Shown here piece after piece: positions 9,796-18,761 of a stretch of DNA of 64,000 nt. The stretch comes from Flavobacteriaceae bacterium GF1 (GTDB lineage: Bacteria; Bacteroidota; Bacteroidia; Flavobacteriales; Flavobacteriaceae). The notes beneath the pieces are model-generated. The model did no database searches. It was not told the DNA's origin and saw only the letters and a list, made by a program, of their open reading frames with translations. Location: NCBI GenBank assembly GCA_009797885.1, contig WNKP01000001.1, forward strand, positions 620,001 to 684,000. The letters run 5' to 3'. A program made the position numbers and the translations under genes. Numbering within the stretch: position 1 is the stretch's first letter; the number at the start of each line of letters is the position of its first letter.

Positions 9796-10332
9796 CTATT
9801 TATTGTCCGTTAATAATTTCTTTAATCCATCCCATCTTGGGTCGGTCCTCTCATCTTTTTTGGTATTTTCCCTAGGTTGTAACTCTTCGAGTTTTTTTAG
9901 CGCATCGGACTTCAATGTGCCATCCAGTACCCCGGGATGTATTCGCTTTTGGGGAACGGCCAAAACCAACATTTCGTATAGATATTGCGCAATGTTGACC
10001 TGGTATTCGCCATGGGGAAGGATAAGGATTTCATCATCTTCATCATTATAGTCCTCCCCGAATTTGATTACCAAATGCAGGTTAGCGGAAATAGCTTGGT
10101 CGTAAGGTTCATTGGTCAAATCACAATTGACGTTGACCGTTCCTTTCGCCTCAATGTCCAACTCCATCATGCTTTCCATCTTGTTCAAAACAACCTCGGA
10201 AGTGATGTTGGAACCGTTAAATTCCGCGTAACCAAAAGATTCAAAGAACGAATTGTCAATTTTGTACCCAAAATTGTGTTTGCCCGCTTTTAACCCCTTG
10301 AAAGGAATAAAATACTCCCTTTTCTTCATCAT
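9796..10332 (-). CDS. DUF177 (YceD) family protein
   Basis: A 178-aa cytoplasmic protein with N-terminal MMKKREYFIPFKGLKAGKH and a central CDLTNEPYD segment, as in Bacteroidota DUF177 proteins. In plants and bacteria the family is tied to 23S rRNA accumulation, and it is nearly always encoded next to rpmF, as here (6-bp gap). A canonical -7 box, TATCTTTG, lies about 45 bp upstream of the ATG. Exact biochemical role unknown. Confidence 0.9.
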   Translation of the reverse strand: MMKKREYFIPFKGLKAGKHNFGYKIDNSFFESFGYAEFNGSNITSEVVLNKMESMMELDIEAKGTVNVNCDLTNEPYDQAISANLHLVIKFGEDYNDEDDEILILPHGEYQVNIAQYLYEMLVLAVPQKRIHPGVLDGTLKSDALKKLEELQPRENTKKDERTDPRWDGLKKLLTDNK

Positions 10333-10359
10333 TTGAACACTAAATGTTTGTGTACCTTT

Positions 10360-10382
10360 CCGCTAAGGCGGGTGCAAAGATA
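10360..10382 (-). promoter_or_regulatory. Promoter of the DUF177-rpmF unit
   Basis: Minus-strand -7 box TATCTTTG (10382 to 10375) followed by CACC, the classic Bacteroidota form. A short palindrome CCGC-TAAG-GCGG at 10360-10371 would sit right at the transcript 5' end. Confidence 0.7.
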
Positions 10383-10437
10383 CATTTTTTATTTATAGAA
10401 CACTTCAAAAAAACCACCAAAAAACAATTGCTGATTT

Positions 10438-11493
10438 CTAGCGTTTCGCCACTTGTTTTTTTAGTGGGTTCTTGGTAAGCTGCTGATATTCTTTCCGGTT
10501 CCTATAAATTTTTATCGCCGTGAAAACAGCCTCTTTAAATGAGGTTTCATCCGCTTGGCCCTTCCCAGCAATTTCATAGGCAGTCCCATGGTCGGGGGAC
10601 GTTCGCACCTTTGCTAATCCCGCAGTATAGTTTACCCCTTGTCCAAAGCTTAAGGTTTTAAATGGAATTAATCCTTGATCGTGATAGGCGGCCAAAACGG
10701 CATCAAAAGCCTGGTGGGACTGGGAACCAAAAAAGCTATCCGCGGAATATGGGCCATAGACCAAGAGGCCTTCGTTAAACAAATCCGCTATTGCGGGTTT
10801 CATAATGTCCTCGTCTTCCTTGCCTATGGTGCCGTTGTCACCACTATGTGGATTGATTCCCAGTAGGGCGATCTTGGGCTTTCGGATTCCGAAGTCCATC
10901 GTTAAGGATTTTGAAATGGTAAAGACCTTGTCCCTTATCAACTTGGTCGTAATGGCCGAAGCCACCTCTTTTACAGCAATATGGTCCGTTAAAAGGCCTA
11001 CCTTAACACTGTCCGTAACCATAAACATCAGGCTCTCCCCATCCAGTTCCTGCGCGAGATAGTCCGTATGTCCAGGAAACTTGAAATTCTCTGACTGAAT
11101 ATTGTTTTTATTGATGGGAGCCGTTACCAACACATCTATACTCCCTTTTTTTAATGCATCCACTGCCGCCCGAAGTGATCTTATGGCGTATTTTCCTCCA
11201 TTTGTCGTTGCTTGGCCAAACTCCAACGGAACGGGTTCTTTCCAAACGTTGACCACGTTCACTTTTCCGTCGTGAGCCTTTTCGGCTTCCCTGACCCCAT
11301 GGAACCTTAGCTCCAACCCCAAAGTCTTTAACTGTTCCGAAACTACCTTATTGGAGGCAAAAAGGACAGGCGTACAAAAATCCAGCATTCGGGCATCGGA
11401 AAACGATTTCAGTGCCACCTCACAACCAATACCATTGATGTCCCCAATGGAAATTCCCAGGCGTATTTTCTTGTTTTCATTCTTAGAATCCAT
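10438..11493 (-). CDS. pdxA: 4-hydroxythreonine-4-phosphate dehydrogenase
   Basis: PdxA oxidises 4-phospho-hydroxy-L-threonine in the DXP-dependent route to pyridoxal phosphate. The ATG at 11493 (MDSKNENKKIRLGISIGD) fits the family and the promoter; a start 22 codons earlier would overlap that promoter. The metal-binding segments GHTDYLA, AYHDQGLIPFK and TSPDHGTAYEIAGKG are all present. Length 351 aa, normal. It is separated from ribE by a 49-bp divergent promoter region and precedes the DUF177 gene by about 105 bp. Confidence 0.96.
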   Translation of the reverse strand: MDSKNENKKIRLGISIGDINGIGCEVALKSFSDARMLDFCTPVLFASNKVVSEQLKTLGLELRFHGVREAEKAHDGKVNVVNVWKEPVPLEFGQATTNGGKYAIRSLRAAVDALKKGSIDVLVTAPINKNNIQSENFKFPGHTDYLAQELDGESLMFMVTDSVKVGLLTDHIAVKEVASAITTKLIRDKVFTISKSLTMDFGIRKPKIALLGINPHSGDNGTIGKEDEDIMKPAIADLFNEGLLVYGPYSADSFFGSQSHQAFDAVLAAYHDQGLIPFKTLSFGQGVNYTAGLAKVRTSPDHGTAYEIAGKGQADETSFKEAVFTAIKIYRNRKEYQQLTKNPLKKQVAKR

Positions 11494-11517
11494 AATCGAA
11501 TCCCTAATTTTACAAAA

Positions 11518-11525
11518 CAAAGCTA
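11518..11525 (-). promoter_or_regulatory. Probable pdxA -7 promoter box
   Basis: Minus-strand TAGCTTTG matches TAnnTTTG and lies 25 bp before the pdxA ATG. Confidence 0.55.
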
Positions 11526-11542
11526 GGTAAATTATTATTGGG

Positions 11543-12133
11543 ATGTTCACAGGAATCATTGAGACTTTAGGAGAGGTAACGGCATTGAAAAGGGAAAATG
11601 AAAACCTACATATTGGGATACGATCGGCGATCTCCCATGAACTTAAAATTGATCAAAGCGTGGCACATAACGGGGTCTGCCTCACCGTGGTGGACATACG
11701 GGAAGAGGTGTATACCGTAACCGCCATCCAGGAGACCTTGGACAAATCCAGTTTAGGGGATTTGGAAGTGGGGGATTTTGTAAACCTGGAACGTGCCATG
11801 GTCCTGGGCGCCCGTTTGGATGGGCACCTGGTCCAAGGTCATGTAGACCAAACGGCAACCTGTGTGGGCATTGAAGAAAAAGAGGGAAGTTGGTTCTTTA
11901 CATTTGAGTACGATCCCTCCCAAAACAATATTACCATAGAAAAGGGGTCAATTACCGTTGATGGTGTTAGCTTGACCGTGGTGGATTCCCGAAAGAATCG
12001 ATTTAGTGTTGCCATTATTCCCTATACCTATGACCATACCCGGTTCAATTCATATAAGATGGGTTCAAAGGTCAACCTGGAGTTTGATGTGATTGGCAAA
12101 TATGTGGCCCGACTGCTCCATAATATCAATTAA
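11543..12133 (+). CDS. ribE: Riboflavin synthase, alpha subunit
   Basis: It dismutates two 6,7-dimethyl-8-ribityllumazine molecules to riboflavin. The 196-aa protein begins with the invariant MFTGIIE and consists of two lumazine-binding barrels of about 95 residues. The first contains VNLERAMVLGARLDGHLVQGH-like sequence and the second VSLTVV and VNLEFDVIGKY. It is divergent from pdxA, an arrangement common in Flavobacteriaceae. No FMN riboswitch fits in the 49-bp gap. A convergent 120-bp gap follows with no clear terminator. Confidence 0.97.
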   Translation: MFTGIIETLGEVTALKRENENLHIGIRSAISHELKIDQSVAHNGVCLTVVDIREEVYTVTAIQETLDKSSLGDLEVGDFVNLERAMVLGARLDGHLVQGHVDQTATCVGIEEKEGSWFFTFEYDPSQNNITIEKGSITVDGVSLTVVDSRKNRFSVAIIPYTYDHTRFNSYKMGSKVNLEFDVIGKYVARLLHNIN

Positions 12134-12253
12134 GGGGGCTATTTACATTAATTGGAAAGCGTGCAGTCCTCACGTACACTTCCGGTCCAACTATCGGGGC
12201 ACCAACGGAACACGATAAAAAGAAGGCGCTCCAGCCCAGTGGTTACGTGCTTA

Positions 12254-13342
12254 TCACACTTTAATGAATATTTTCTTTAGATACAGGAAATACGCCAACA
12301 GGCAATAAAAGGAAACCACCGTTAGCCCATAAAGCAGGGAGGACATTTGCATGGAAAGAAAATCATGGACATAGATTTTTTGGAACAACCATCCGTGCAA
12401 TGAGGTTTCACTGTCCACTTTTATGGAGTAAAACAGTTTTGTGACGAAGCTGGACAGGAAATACACTACAATGGCATTTGCCCCTGCGTATCTAAAGATA
12501 CTTCCGAACTGGATCTTTCGTACATCGGTCAAGTAATAGATCAACGCCAAAATAATATTTGCCCATCCGCCGGTAACCAATACAAAACTACTGGTCCATA
12601 AGGCCTTGTTTATTGGAAAAGCAAAATCCCAAAGATGTCCCAAAATCAAAAAACAACCGCCTAGGCCAAACAGGATGGTCGCCTTTTTTTCATGTTTGGA
12701 CCGCAATACCAACCCGGTAAAAATTCCCAGAAGTGAGCTCGCTATTGCAGGAATTGTACTCAATAATCCTTCAGGATCGTAATCCGGTTTATAGGTATGG
12801 GAACCCAATAGGCTCACATCCAAATAATTGGCTAAATTGTTGGGAGCCCTTTCAAATGTAGAGGCTTGCCCTTCAACGGGAACAAAGGTCATGAGCAACC
12901 AATACCCCACCAGGATACCGGCCGTAATCCAAATCAATTTTTTCCATTTAAGATTAAGAAATAGGATGGCGGCAAAAAAGAAGACCACTCCAATCCGTTG
13001 CAAAACCCCAGGAAATCGAATCTCGGCGAATTCCTTTATGAATGGAAAGCTAATGGTAAACGCTCCCAGAAACAGTCCCAATCCTATGAGTTTCAAACTT
13101 CGGACGGTAATCTTTTTATACGTTGCCTTTGAAGGGCTTTTGTTTTGATAGGCAAACACAATGGAGGTCCCCACAATGAACAGAAAGAAGGGAAATACCA
13201 AATCCGTTGGGGTGTACCCGTGCCATTCTGCATGTAGTAAAGGGGCGTACACCTTGGACCATGTCCCGGGCGTATTGACCAAGATCATTAGGACAATGGT
13301 AATCCCTCTAAAAATATCCACGGAGCGTATTCTATCCTTCAT
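12254..13342 (-). CDS. NagX-type membrane acyltransferase (DUF5009 / HGSNAT-like)
   Basis: A polytopic inner-membrane protein of 362 aa. I chose the ATG at 13342, whose ATG overlaps the TAA of the symporter gene (TAATG), because MKDRIRSVDIFRGITI is the family start; a frame 36 codons longer would run into the symporter. Motifs are RSVDIFRG, GYTPTDLVFPFFLFIVG and GVLQRIG, shared with heparan-alpha-glucosaminide N-acetyltransferase-like proteins. About ten membrane segments are visible. Family members acetylate amino sugars across the membrane. Translational coupling to a sugar-type symporter suggests uptake plus modification of a glycan breakdown product; the substrate is inferred only. Confidence 0.88.
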   Translation of the reverse strand: MKDRIRSVDIFRGITIVLMILVNTPGTWSKVYAPLLHAEWHGYTPTDLVFPFFLFIVGTSIVFAYQNKSPSKATYKKITVRSLKLIGLGLFLGAFTISFPFIKEFAEIRFPGVLQRIGVVFFFAAILFLNLKWKKLIWITAGILVGYWLLMTFVPVEGQASTFERAPNNLANYLDVSLLGSHTYKPDYDPEGLLSTIPAIASSLLGIFTGLVLRSKHEKKATILFGLGGCFLILGHLWDFAFPINKALWTSSFVLVTGGWANIILALIYYLTDVRKIQFGSIFRYAGANAIVVYFLSSFVTKLFYSIKVDSETSLHGWLFQKIYVHDFLSMQMSSLLYGLTVVSFYCLLAYFLYLKKIFIKV

Positions 13343-15153
13343 TACAGTAGGTTGTCCTTCATTTTGTTCCAAACCCTGATCAATAGGAAACCTGAAAGGG
13401 CCGCTACCATGGTTAGGATAAAAGCACTTGTTGTTTTCCCATATATCCAATGTCCTGTGGCGAACATAATGGTGTAAATGAGGATTACGCCCAAAAGCAT
13501 GGCCTTAATCCCCGAAGGCACACTCCATTTTTCATTATCGTGCACCACTGTAACGTTTTCGGCCTTGGCTTCGTCCACTACTTTTTCCCATCCTGGACCA
13601 CCAGGCTGAATTCGTTTATAAAAGTCGCGCAATACTTCGTTGGATTCGGGCTGGGTAACAAAGGTGGCCGTCAACCAGATCACCGAGGTCACCAGCATAA
13701 TAAATGGCAGTTCGCCCCAATCCGGCAGCAGTCCGGTCTCGGGTGCAAAAAGGAAGGCTCTAAGGGAGGTAGTCTCCAGCAAAATGGCCAAAATTCCGGA
13801 AGAGAACATGGCCGTTATCTCGCTCCAGGCATTAATCCGCCACCAGAACCAACGCAAGATGAAAATCAATCCCGTTCCCGCCCCAAATGACAGCAACAAA
13901 TTGAAAATGCCCATTGCATTTTGCATGGCCAGTGCCAAAAAAGCGCTTAAGACCATGAGCACCACCGTGGACAACCGGCCAACGGCAACCATCTGCTTTT
14001 CACTGGCATCTGGATTTATCTGTTGCTTGTAAAAATCATAGACAATGTAGGAGGAGCCCCAGTTCAATTGTGTGGAAATGGTACTCATATAGGCAGCGAC
14101 CAAAGAAGCGAGTACAATGCCCAACAGTCCACTGGGTAGTTTGGTCAACATTGCCGAATAGGCAAGATCGTGCCCCAACTTATCTGCCGCCACATTGGGG
14201 AAGGCTTCATGTATGCTCGCTACATCCGGGTACACCACCAAAGAGGCCAAAGCCACCAAAATCCAGGGCCAGGGACGCAGTGCATAGTGCATAATATTAA
14301 AAAAGAAGGTCGCCCCTATGGCGTGATTTTCATTTTTTGCCGCCAACATCCGTTGGGCAATATACCCTCCCCCTCCGGGTTCTCCCCCCGGATACCAGGA
14401 GCTCCACCATTGTACCGCCAAGGGAATGATAAGAATGGTTATCAGTGCTTTTTTATCACTAAAATCGGGAAGAATGCTTAGTTTGTCCTTCACATTATCA
14501 TTGTCCATAATGGCCTGTATACCGCCGACCTCCGGAAGGTTCACCAAATAATAGGCCGCACCTATAGCTCCTGCCATTGCCACAAAGAACAAAAGAAAGT
14601 CGCTATAGACCACCCCTTTAAAACCGCCCAATGCACTAAAGATTACCGTTATTAGCCCAGCGGCAACCACAGTAACCCAAGGTTCAAGCCCCAACATGAC
14701 ACCGCCTATTTTAATCGCCGCCAGGGTCACCGCGGACATGGTGATGACATTGAACAAAATCCCGAGATAAACGGCCCTAAATTTTCTTAAGAAACTTGCG
14801 GGTTTTCCGCCATAACGCAGTTCATAAAATTCCAAATCCGTTTTTACATTGGACTTTCTCCACAGCTTTGCATATACAAATACGGTAAGCATCCCCGTAA
14901 GCAGGAAACACCACCAACCCCAGTTTCCCGAGACCCCGTTGGACCTCACCAAATCGGTCACCAGATTGGGGGTGTCCGTAGAAAATGTTGTGGCCACCAT
15001 GGAAAGGCCCAACAACCACCAAGGCATGGTCCTGCCGGACAAAAAGTATTCGGACGAGCTTTTCCCCGATTTTTTTGAAACATAAACTCCTATAAAAAGT
15101 ACAATTGCGAAAAATCCAAAAATGATGAGGTAGTCAAGGGTTTGAATATCCAT
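13342..15153 (-). CDS. Sodium:solute symporter (SSS family)
   Basis: A 603-aa inner-membrane transporter with about 14 hydrophobic segments. It begins IQTLDYLIIFGFFAIVLFIGV and contains the SSS signature region SEYFLSGRTMPWWLLGLSM, with a second conserved segment at GGFKGVVYSDFLLFFVAM. It imports a solute, probably a sugar or sugar acid, with sodium. The stop codon overlaps the ATG of the NagX-like gene by 1 bp. A minus-strand -7 candidate, TATCTTTA, lies about 25 bp upstream. The C-terminal charged loop of about 60 residues before the final helices is common in Bacteroidota members. Confidence 0.92.
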   Translation of the reverse strand: MDIQTLDYLIIFGFFAIVLFIGVYVSKKSGKSSSEYFLSGRTMPWWLLGLSMVATTFSTDTPNLVTDLVRSNGVSGNWGWWCFLLTGMLTVFVYAKLWRKSNVKTDLEFYELRYGGKPASFLRKFRAVYLGILFNVITMSAVTLAAIKIGGVMLGLEPWVTVVAAGLITVIFSALGGFKGVVYSDFLLFFVAMAGAIGAAYYLVNLPEVGGIQAIMDNDNVKDKLSILPDFSDKKALITILIIPLAVQWWSSWYPGGEPGGGGYIAQRMLAAKNENHAIGATFFFNIMHYALRPWPWILVALASLVVYPDVASIHEAFPNVAADKLGHDLAYSAMLTKLPSGLLGIVLASLVAAYMSTISTQLNWGSSYIVYDFYKQQINPDASEKQMVAVGRLSTVVLMVLSAFLALAMQNAMGIFNLLLSFGAGTGLIFILRWFWWRINAWSEITAMFSSGILAILLETTSLRAFLFAPETGLLPDWGELPFIMLVTSVIWLTATFVTQPESNEVLRDFYKRIQPGGPGWEKVVDEAKAENVTVVHDNEKWSVPSGIKAMLLGVILIYTIMFATGHWIYGKTTSAFILTMVAALSGFLLIRVWNKMKDNLL

Positions 15154-15298
15154 AAGTTGGTTTTGGTTGAATCTTAAAGATATTACTTTTTTGGAATCGG
15201 CTTTTCTTTTGAAACATTAGTAGCAATAAATGACAAGATTCTACAGATTCAACGCGTTTAAGGGTATTATTGTACTGGAAGTAAAATCAATTTTATGG

Positions 15299-15306
15299 TA
15301 CTTTTG
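15299..15306 (+). promoter_or_regulatory. Probable -7 promoter box of the TSUP gene
   Basis: TACTTTTG matches TAnnTTTG and ends 16 bp before the ATG at 15323. It lies in the 169-bp divergent gap with the symporter. Confidence 0.5.
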
Positions 15307-15322
15307 ACCCAGTACCCATTAT

Positions 15323-16078
15323 ATGCTTCTTCCCCTTTTTACAGACGTTTCCGTTTCTGCCTGGATTTTGGCCTTGCTTGCCGCGTTCATGATAGGGATA
15401 TCCAAAGCAGGGCTTAAGGGGCTCTCCCTGTTCAATGTCACCCTACTTGCCCTTGCTTTTGGGGCCAAGGCATCCACTGGAATCATCATGCCCTTTCTAG
15501 TCCTTGGGGATATTGCCGCTGTACTTTATTACAACAGACATGCGCAATGGAAACCCATTTTGAAGATTTTGCCCTGGATGGCCCTGGGGATTTTGGCCGG
15601 TGTAGTCCTGGGAAAGGACATGCCCGAACGCCTTTTTAAGGTTGCCATGGTGACCATCATTTTTGTAAGCCTTGGGCTATTGGTCTTTTGGGACATTCGA
15701 AAGTCCAAAACCGTTCCCCGGCATTGGACCTTTGCCTCCGGAAGTGGAATCCTGGCGGGGCTCACCACAATGATCGGAAATATGGCCGGGCCATTTACCA
15801 ACCTTTATTTTTTGATGCTACGTCTTCCCAAAAACGAATTTGTGGGCACGGCAGCCTGGTTGTTTTTTATAACCAATCTATTTAAAGTTCCTTTTCATGT
15901 TTTTGTTTGGAAAACGATTTCTGCAGAAACCTTGGTTCTAAACCTAAAACTGTTTCCTGCCTTGTTGCTGGGATTTGTTGTTGGCGCCAAGGTATTGAAA
16001 TTCATCAACGATTCCCTTTACCGAAAATTTATACTTGTGGTAACGGCAATAGGTGCCATTGCCATTCTTTTGAAGTAA
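15323..16078 (+). CDS. TSUP-family permease (TauE/SafE type)
   Basis: A 251-aa inner-membrane protein with about eight hydrophobic helices in two related halves. The first is FMIGISKAGLKGLSLFNV and the second SGILAGLTTMIGNMAGPF, both carrying the Gly/Pro-rich TSUP loops. The family moves sulfite, sulfoacetate or other organic anions. No sulfur gene is adjacent, so the substrate is open. It is divergent from the symporter. Downstream it converges with the response-regulator gene with an 8-bp gap. Confidence 0.88.
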   Translation: MLLPLFTDVSVSAWILALLAAFMIGISKAGLKGLSLFNVTLLALAFGAKASTGIIMPFLVLGDIAAVLYYNRHAQWKPILKILPWMALGILAGVVLGKDMPERLFKVAMVTIIFVSLGLLVFWDIRKSKTVPRHWTFASGSGILAGLTTMIGNMAGPFTNLYFLMLRLPKNEFVGTAAWLFFITNLFKVPFHVFVWKTISAETLVLNLKLFPALLLGFVVGAKVLKFINDSLYRKFILVVTAIGAIAILLK

Positions 16079-16086
16079 AATGGGGA

Positions 16087-16482
16087 TTAAAGGCCCTTTT
16101 TAACTTTATCGATATCAGAATTGGTCAGTGGTTTGGTAATGTACCCATCAATAAAATCATATGTTTTGGAAAGGTTCAAATCTTCTGGGGCTATGGAGGA
16201 GGTTAAAATATGTATTTGGACCTGATTCCTAATGATTTCCGGTCCTTGTTTTAGTTCTTCCAAGAGTTCCCAGCCGTTCATAACCGGCATATTGATATCC
16301 AAAAGCATGACATCCGGTAGGTCATTGGGGCTATGCTCCAATGCGATTAGGGCGTTATAGGCCTCGAGGCCATTTGACATTTGTACCACTTCATCGGCCA
16401 GCTTATGGGTTTTGATCAGCACCTCGGCAGCAATTTTAAATATCACGTCATCATCGACCAAAAATAATTTCTTCGCCCCCAT
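16087..16482 (-). CDS. Single-domain response regulator (CheY-like)
   Basis: A 131-aa receiver domain without an output domain. The acidic pocket is VDDD at residues 9-12, the phospho-acceptor is Asp62 in MLLDINMPVMNG, the T/S switch is in HILTSS, and the lysine is in YITKPL. It lies 9 bp downstream of the PAS kinase gene and is surely co-transcribed with it. It would act as a phospho-relay carrier or by protein contact. Bacteroidota often pair such receivers with soluble PAS kinases. Confidence 0.93.
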   Translation of the reverse strand: MGAKKLFLVDDDVIFKIAAEVLIKTHKLADEVVQMSNGLEAYNALIALEHSPNDLPDVMLLDINMPVMNGWELLEELKQGPEIIRNQVQIHILTSSIAPEDLNLSKTYDFIDGYITKPLTNSDIDKVKKGL

Positions 16483-16491
16483 ATGATCCTC

Positions 16492-18288
16492 TTATTCGTT
16501 GTTATTAAAGTACAAGTAAAATGTACTGCCCTTATTGACGGTACTTCTTACTTCGATTTTTCCATTCATGGCCTCCATTTGGTTCTTTGAAATGAACAAT
16601 CCAACCCCTTTGGCATCCTCATTGTTATGAAAGGTCTTGTACATCCCGAAAAGGTTTTTGGCGTTCTTTTCCAAATCAATTCCCAAGCCGTTGTCCTCAA
16701 AACCTATTACGGTCCGATTGCCCAGAATTTCTGCCTTTATAGTAATCTTAAGTGCCCTTTGGGGAGATTTGTATTTGATGCTATTGGTCAGAAGGTTCAT
16801 GAAAATGCTTGTTAGATAGGGCTCTACACCTATTACCCTTATCGCTTTGGGCATGTCAATACAAACCTCCGCCTTGGATTCCACAATGGTGGCGTTGATA
16901 CGTTCCAAAACGTTTTCCAGTATCGGCAACACCTTCACCCCATGTAAGTCACTATACCTTGTTTCTTGAATTCTTATGATTTCATTTAGCTGGTTCAAGG
17001 TCTCTTCCAACCTTTCTGAGGAAGTGTGGATCATGTCCAGAAATTTATCCTGTTCCTTTTTCACGATATTGGACAATAGCATTCCGGACAACATGGATAT
17101 ATTACTGGAGTTGGAACGAAGGTTGTGCGATACGATCTGTGCAAAGTTCAACAGTTTTTGGTTTTGCTTTTCCGTCAAATCCAAAAGCTTGCGCAAACGT
17201 TCGTCCTTTCTTTTGAGTTTGGTAACATCGGCATTGATTCCGACCATACGGAGTGGCTTTCCGTTCCCATCCCTAAAAACCTGCGCCCTTCCCTGGATAT
17301 GTGCAATTGACCCATCCTGTTTTCGTATCCGAAACACGGTATCAAAGTCTTTCTCGCCCTCAAGGGCCAGCGCTACTTCATGGGTGGCGCGCTCCTTGTC
17401 TTCAGGGTGAAGCGCGGATTCCCAAGCTTTGTAGGCCTCTTTAAATTCATCTCGATCTATATCGAAAATGGTGAACATATTATCGTCCCAGATAAGATGG
17501 TTGTTGACCACGTCCCAATCCCAAATACCAATTTGGGCGCTCTGCACCGCAGCCCGCATACGATTGTTCAATTCCTCGTTCTTGAGCTTTTCGCGCTTGA
17601 TCTCATCAATATCCTGAAACACCCCATAAAACCCTATGGTCTTCCCATTGCTGCGCTCCGCTTCCCCAATGGACCGAACCCACTTCTCATTGCCTTTTGC
17701 GGTTACAATGATCAGTTCCACATCAAAGGGTTTTCCAGATTCTATGCACGCCGATACCGCTTCCACAATCCTTTCCCTATGCTCACCTTCTTTGTAAAAA
17801 TTGATGCCCTTTTCCAAATCAGGTTCAAAATCCGAAGGAACTTCATGAATGGTCTTGGTTATCTTGGACCAGAAAATTGAATTCTTGATCAAGTCGACCT
17901 TCCAACTTCCAATCTTTGCTATTTTTTTAGCCTCCAGCGCCAATTCATAGTGCTCCTTATCTTCGGTAACATCATCAAAAAAGACCTGAAATCCGGTGGA
18001 CCCATTGCTAAAGGGAAACAAGGAAGCCTTAATCCATCGCTGTTTCCCCTTTTTTGAAACTATGGGGATAATTTCCACATGTTCCAAATTGTTGTTTACG
18101 CATGTTTTAAGGCCTAATGGCAATTCACCAAATAGGTCGTCCAGTTTCTTGGGAACATGTGAATTTGGGAGTTCAAAAAAGTTCAATACCCCTGTAGAGA
18201 ATTGCAATATCCCATGGTCCTTATCCATAAAAACCAAAGGAATAGGAGACTCCCGCAAATCAAAATTTTCTTTTAGGTCAACCTTCAA
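16492..18288 (-). CDS. Soluble PAS-domain histidine kinase
   Basis: A 598-aa kinase with no membrane segment. Three PAS domains are readable at about residues 10-115, 125-235 and 245-360; the third contains IWDWDVVNNHLIWDDNMF. They are followed by a dimerisation helix with phospho-acceptor His388 (VSHNLRSNSSNI) and a HATPase domain with N-box NLLTNSIKYK and G-box EDNGLGID. It pairs with the receiver protein 9 bp downstream. The signal is unknown; no cysteine or histidine pattern points to a cofactor. It lies outside the operator-marked regulon. Confidence 0.92.
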   Translation of the reverse strand: MKVDLKENFDLRESPIPLVFMDKDHGILQFSTGVLNFFELPNSHVPKKLDDLFGELPLGLKTCVNNNLEHVEIIPIVSKKGKQRWIKASLFPFSNGSTGFQVFFDDVTEDKEHYELALEAKKIAKIGSWKVDLIKNSIFWSKITKTIHEVPSDFEPDLEKGINFYKEGEHRERIVEAVSACIESGKPFDVELIIVTAKGNEKWVRSIGEAERSNGKTIGFYGVFQDIDEIKREKLKNEELNNRMRAAVQSAQIGIWDWDVVNNHLIWDDNMFTIFDIDRDEFKEAYKAWESALHPEDKERATHEVALALEGEKDFDTVFRIRKQDGSIAHIQGRAQVFRDGNGKPLRMVGINADVTKLKRKDERLRKLLDLTEKQNQKLLNFAQIVSHNLRSNSSNISMLSGMLLSNIVKKEQDKFLDMIHTSSERLEETLNQLNEIIRIQETRYSDLHGVKVLPILENVLERINATIVESKAEVCIDMPKAIRVIGVEPYLTSIFMNLLTNSIKYKSPQRALKITIKAEILGNRTVIGFEDNGLGIDLEKNAKNLFGMYKTFHNNEDAKGVGLFISKNQMEAMNGKIEVRSTVNKGSTFYLYFNNNE

Positions 18289-18452
18289 ATACGTATGCTT
18301 TCTTCCATTAACGTAAGAAATTTCTTAAAATTATGGATATGCAATTATCCTGAGAAGATTTATGACGTCAAACCCCGTATTCATTGTGATTTTGATGTTA
18401 ATTTTTTCTTAAATCAAAAAAATCGTTAACTTGTCTTTAACATTTTTAAGAA

Positions 18453-18629
18453 ATGAAAACTTCCAAGGACACTTTTGGGCTCAGAATTCTTATTGGGGCT
18501 TTACTGTTAGGATCTTTCCTAATTGGATTGGCAACCTACCGAGCTTATTCTGAGGACCTCAAACAGGAATTCTCTAAAAAGGTTGTTGAGCTTCTCCCGG
18601 ATTTGGACAATAGCCTGGCCAAATTATAA
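18453..18629 (+). CDS. Small single-span membrane protein (58 aa), unknown
   Basis: ATG to TAA, 58 codons. The protein has a basic N-terminus (MKTSKDTFGLR), one hydrophobic helix at about residues 12-28 (LIGALLLGSFLIGLATY), and a charged helical tail ending in LLPDLDNSLAKL. The composition and positive-inside layout look like a real small membrane protein rather than chance. No family is recognised. It lies 132 bp upstream of cls in the same direction, but cls has its own promoter in between. No strong Shine-Dalgarno sequence is present, which is normal in Bacteroidota. Confidence 0.5.
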   Translation: MKTSKDTFGLRILIGALLLGSFLIGLATYRAYSEDLKQEFSKKVVELLPDLDNSLAKL

Positions 18630-18693
18630 GAGCCTGGATGTATCACGAGGTGTTAACCGTATTGGTTCACCATCATTCCAATTCACAACCAGC

Positions 18694-18736
18694 TGATCTA
18701 TCTCAGTAACCACTATCCTTAAATCCCATACCTTTA
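18694..18736 (+). promoter_or_regulatory. Operator and class II promoter of cls
   Basis: TGATCTATCTCA (18694-18705) matches TGAY-N4-RTCA except one base. After 23 bp comes TACCTTTA (18729-18736). The start site is predicted near 18741, 21 bp before the ATG. Confidence 0.6.
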
Positions 18737-18761
18737 TTTCCGACCCTTCCCATTTCATAAA

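Larger units (their letters stand above)
18289..18761. other. 473-bp gap between the PAS kinase and cls
   Basis: It holds a 58-codon small membrane-protein ORF (18453-18629), the operator/promoter of cls (18694-18736), and presumably the kinase promoter on the minus strand. TGACGTCA at 18363 is a palindrome without spacer and does not fit the operator. Confidence 0.5.

Noticed and set aside
12828-14481. Plus-strand ORFs of up to 146 codons opposite the symporter and NagX-like genes
   Set aside because: They are shadows of two clear membrane-protein genes, with unusual composition.
18363-18370. TGACGTCA palindrome upstream of the small membrane ORF
   Set aside because: It has no 4-bp spacer and no -7 box at the rule distance.
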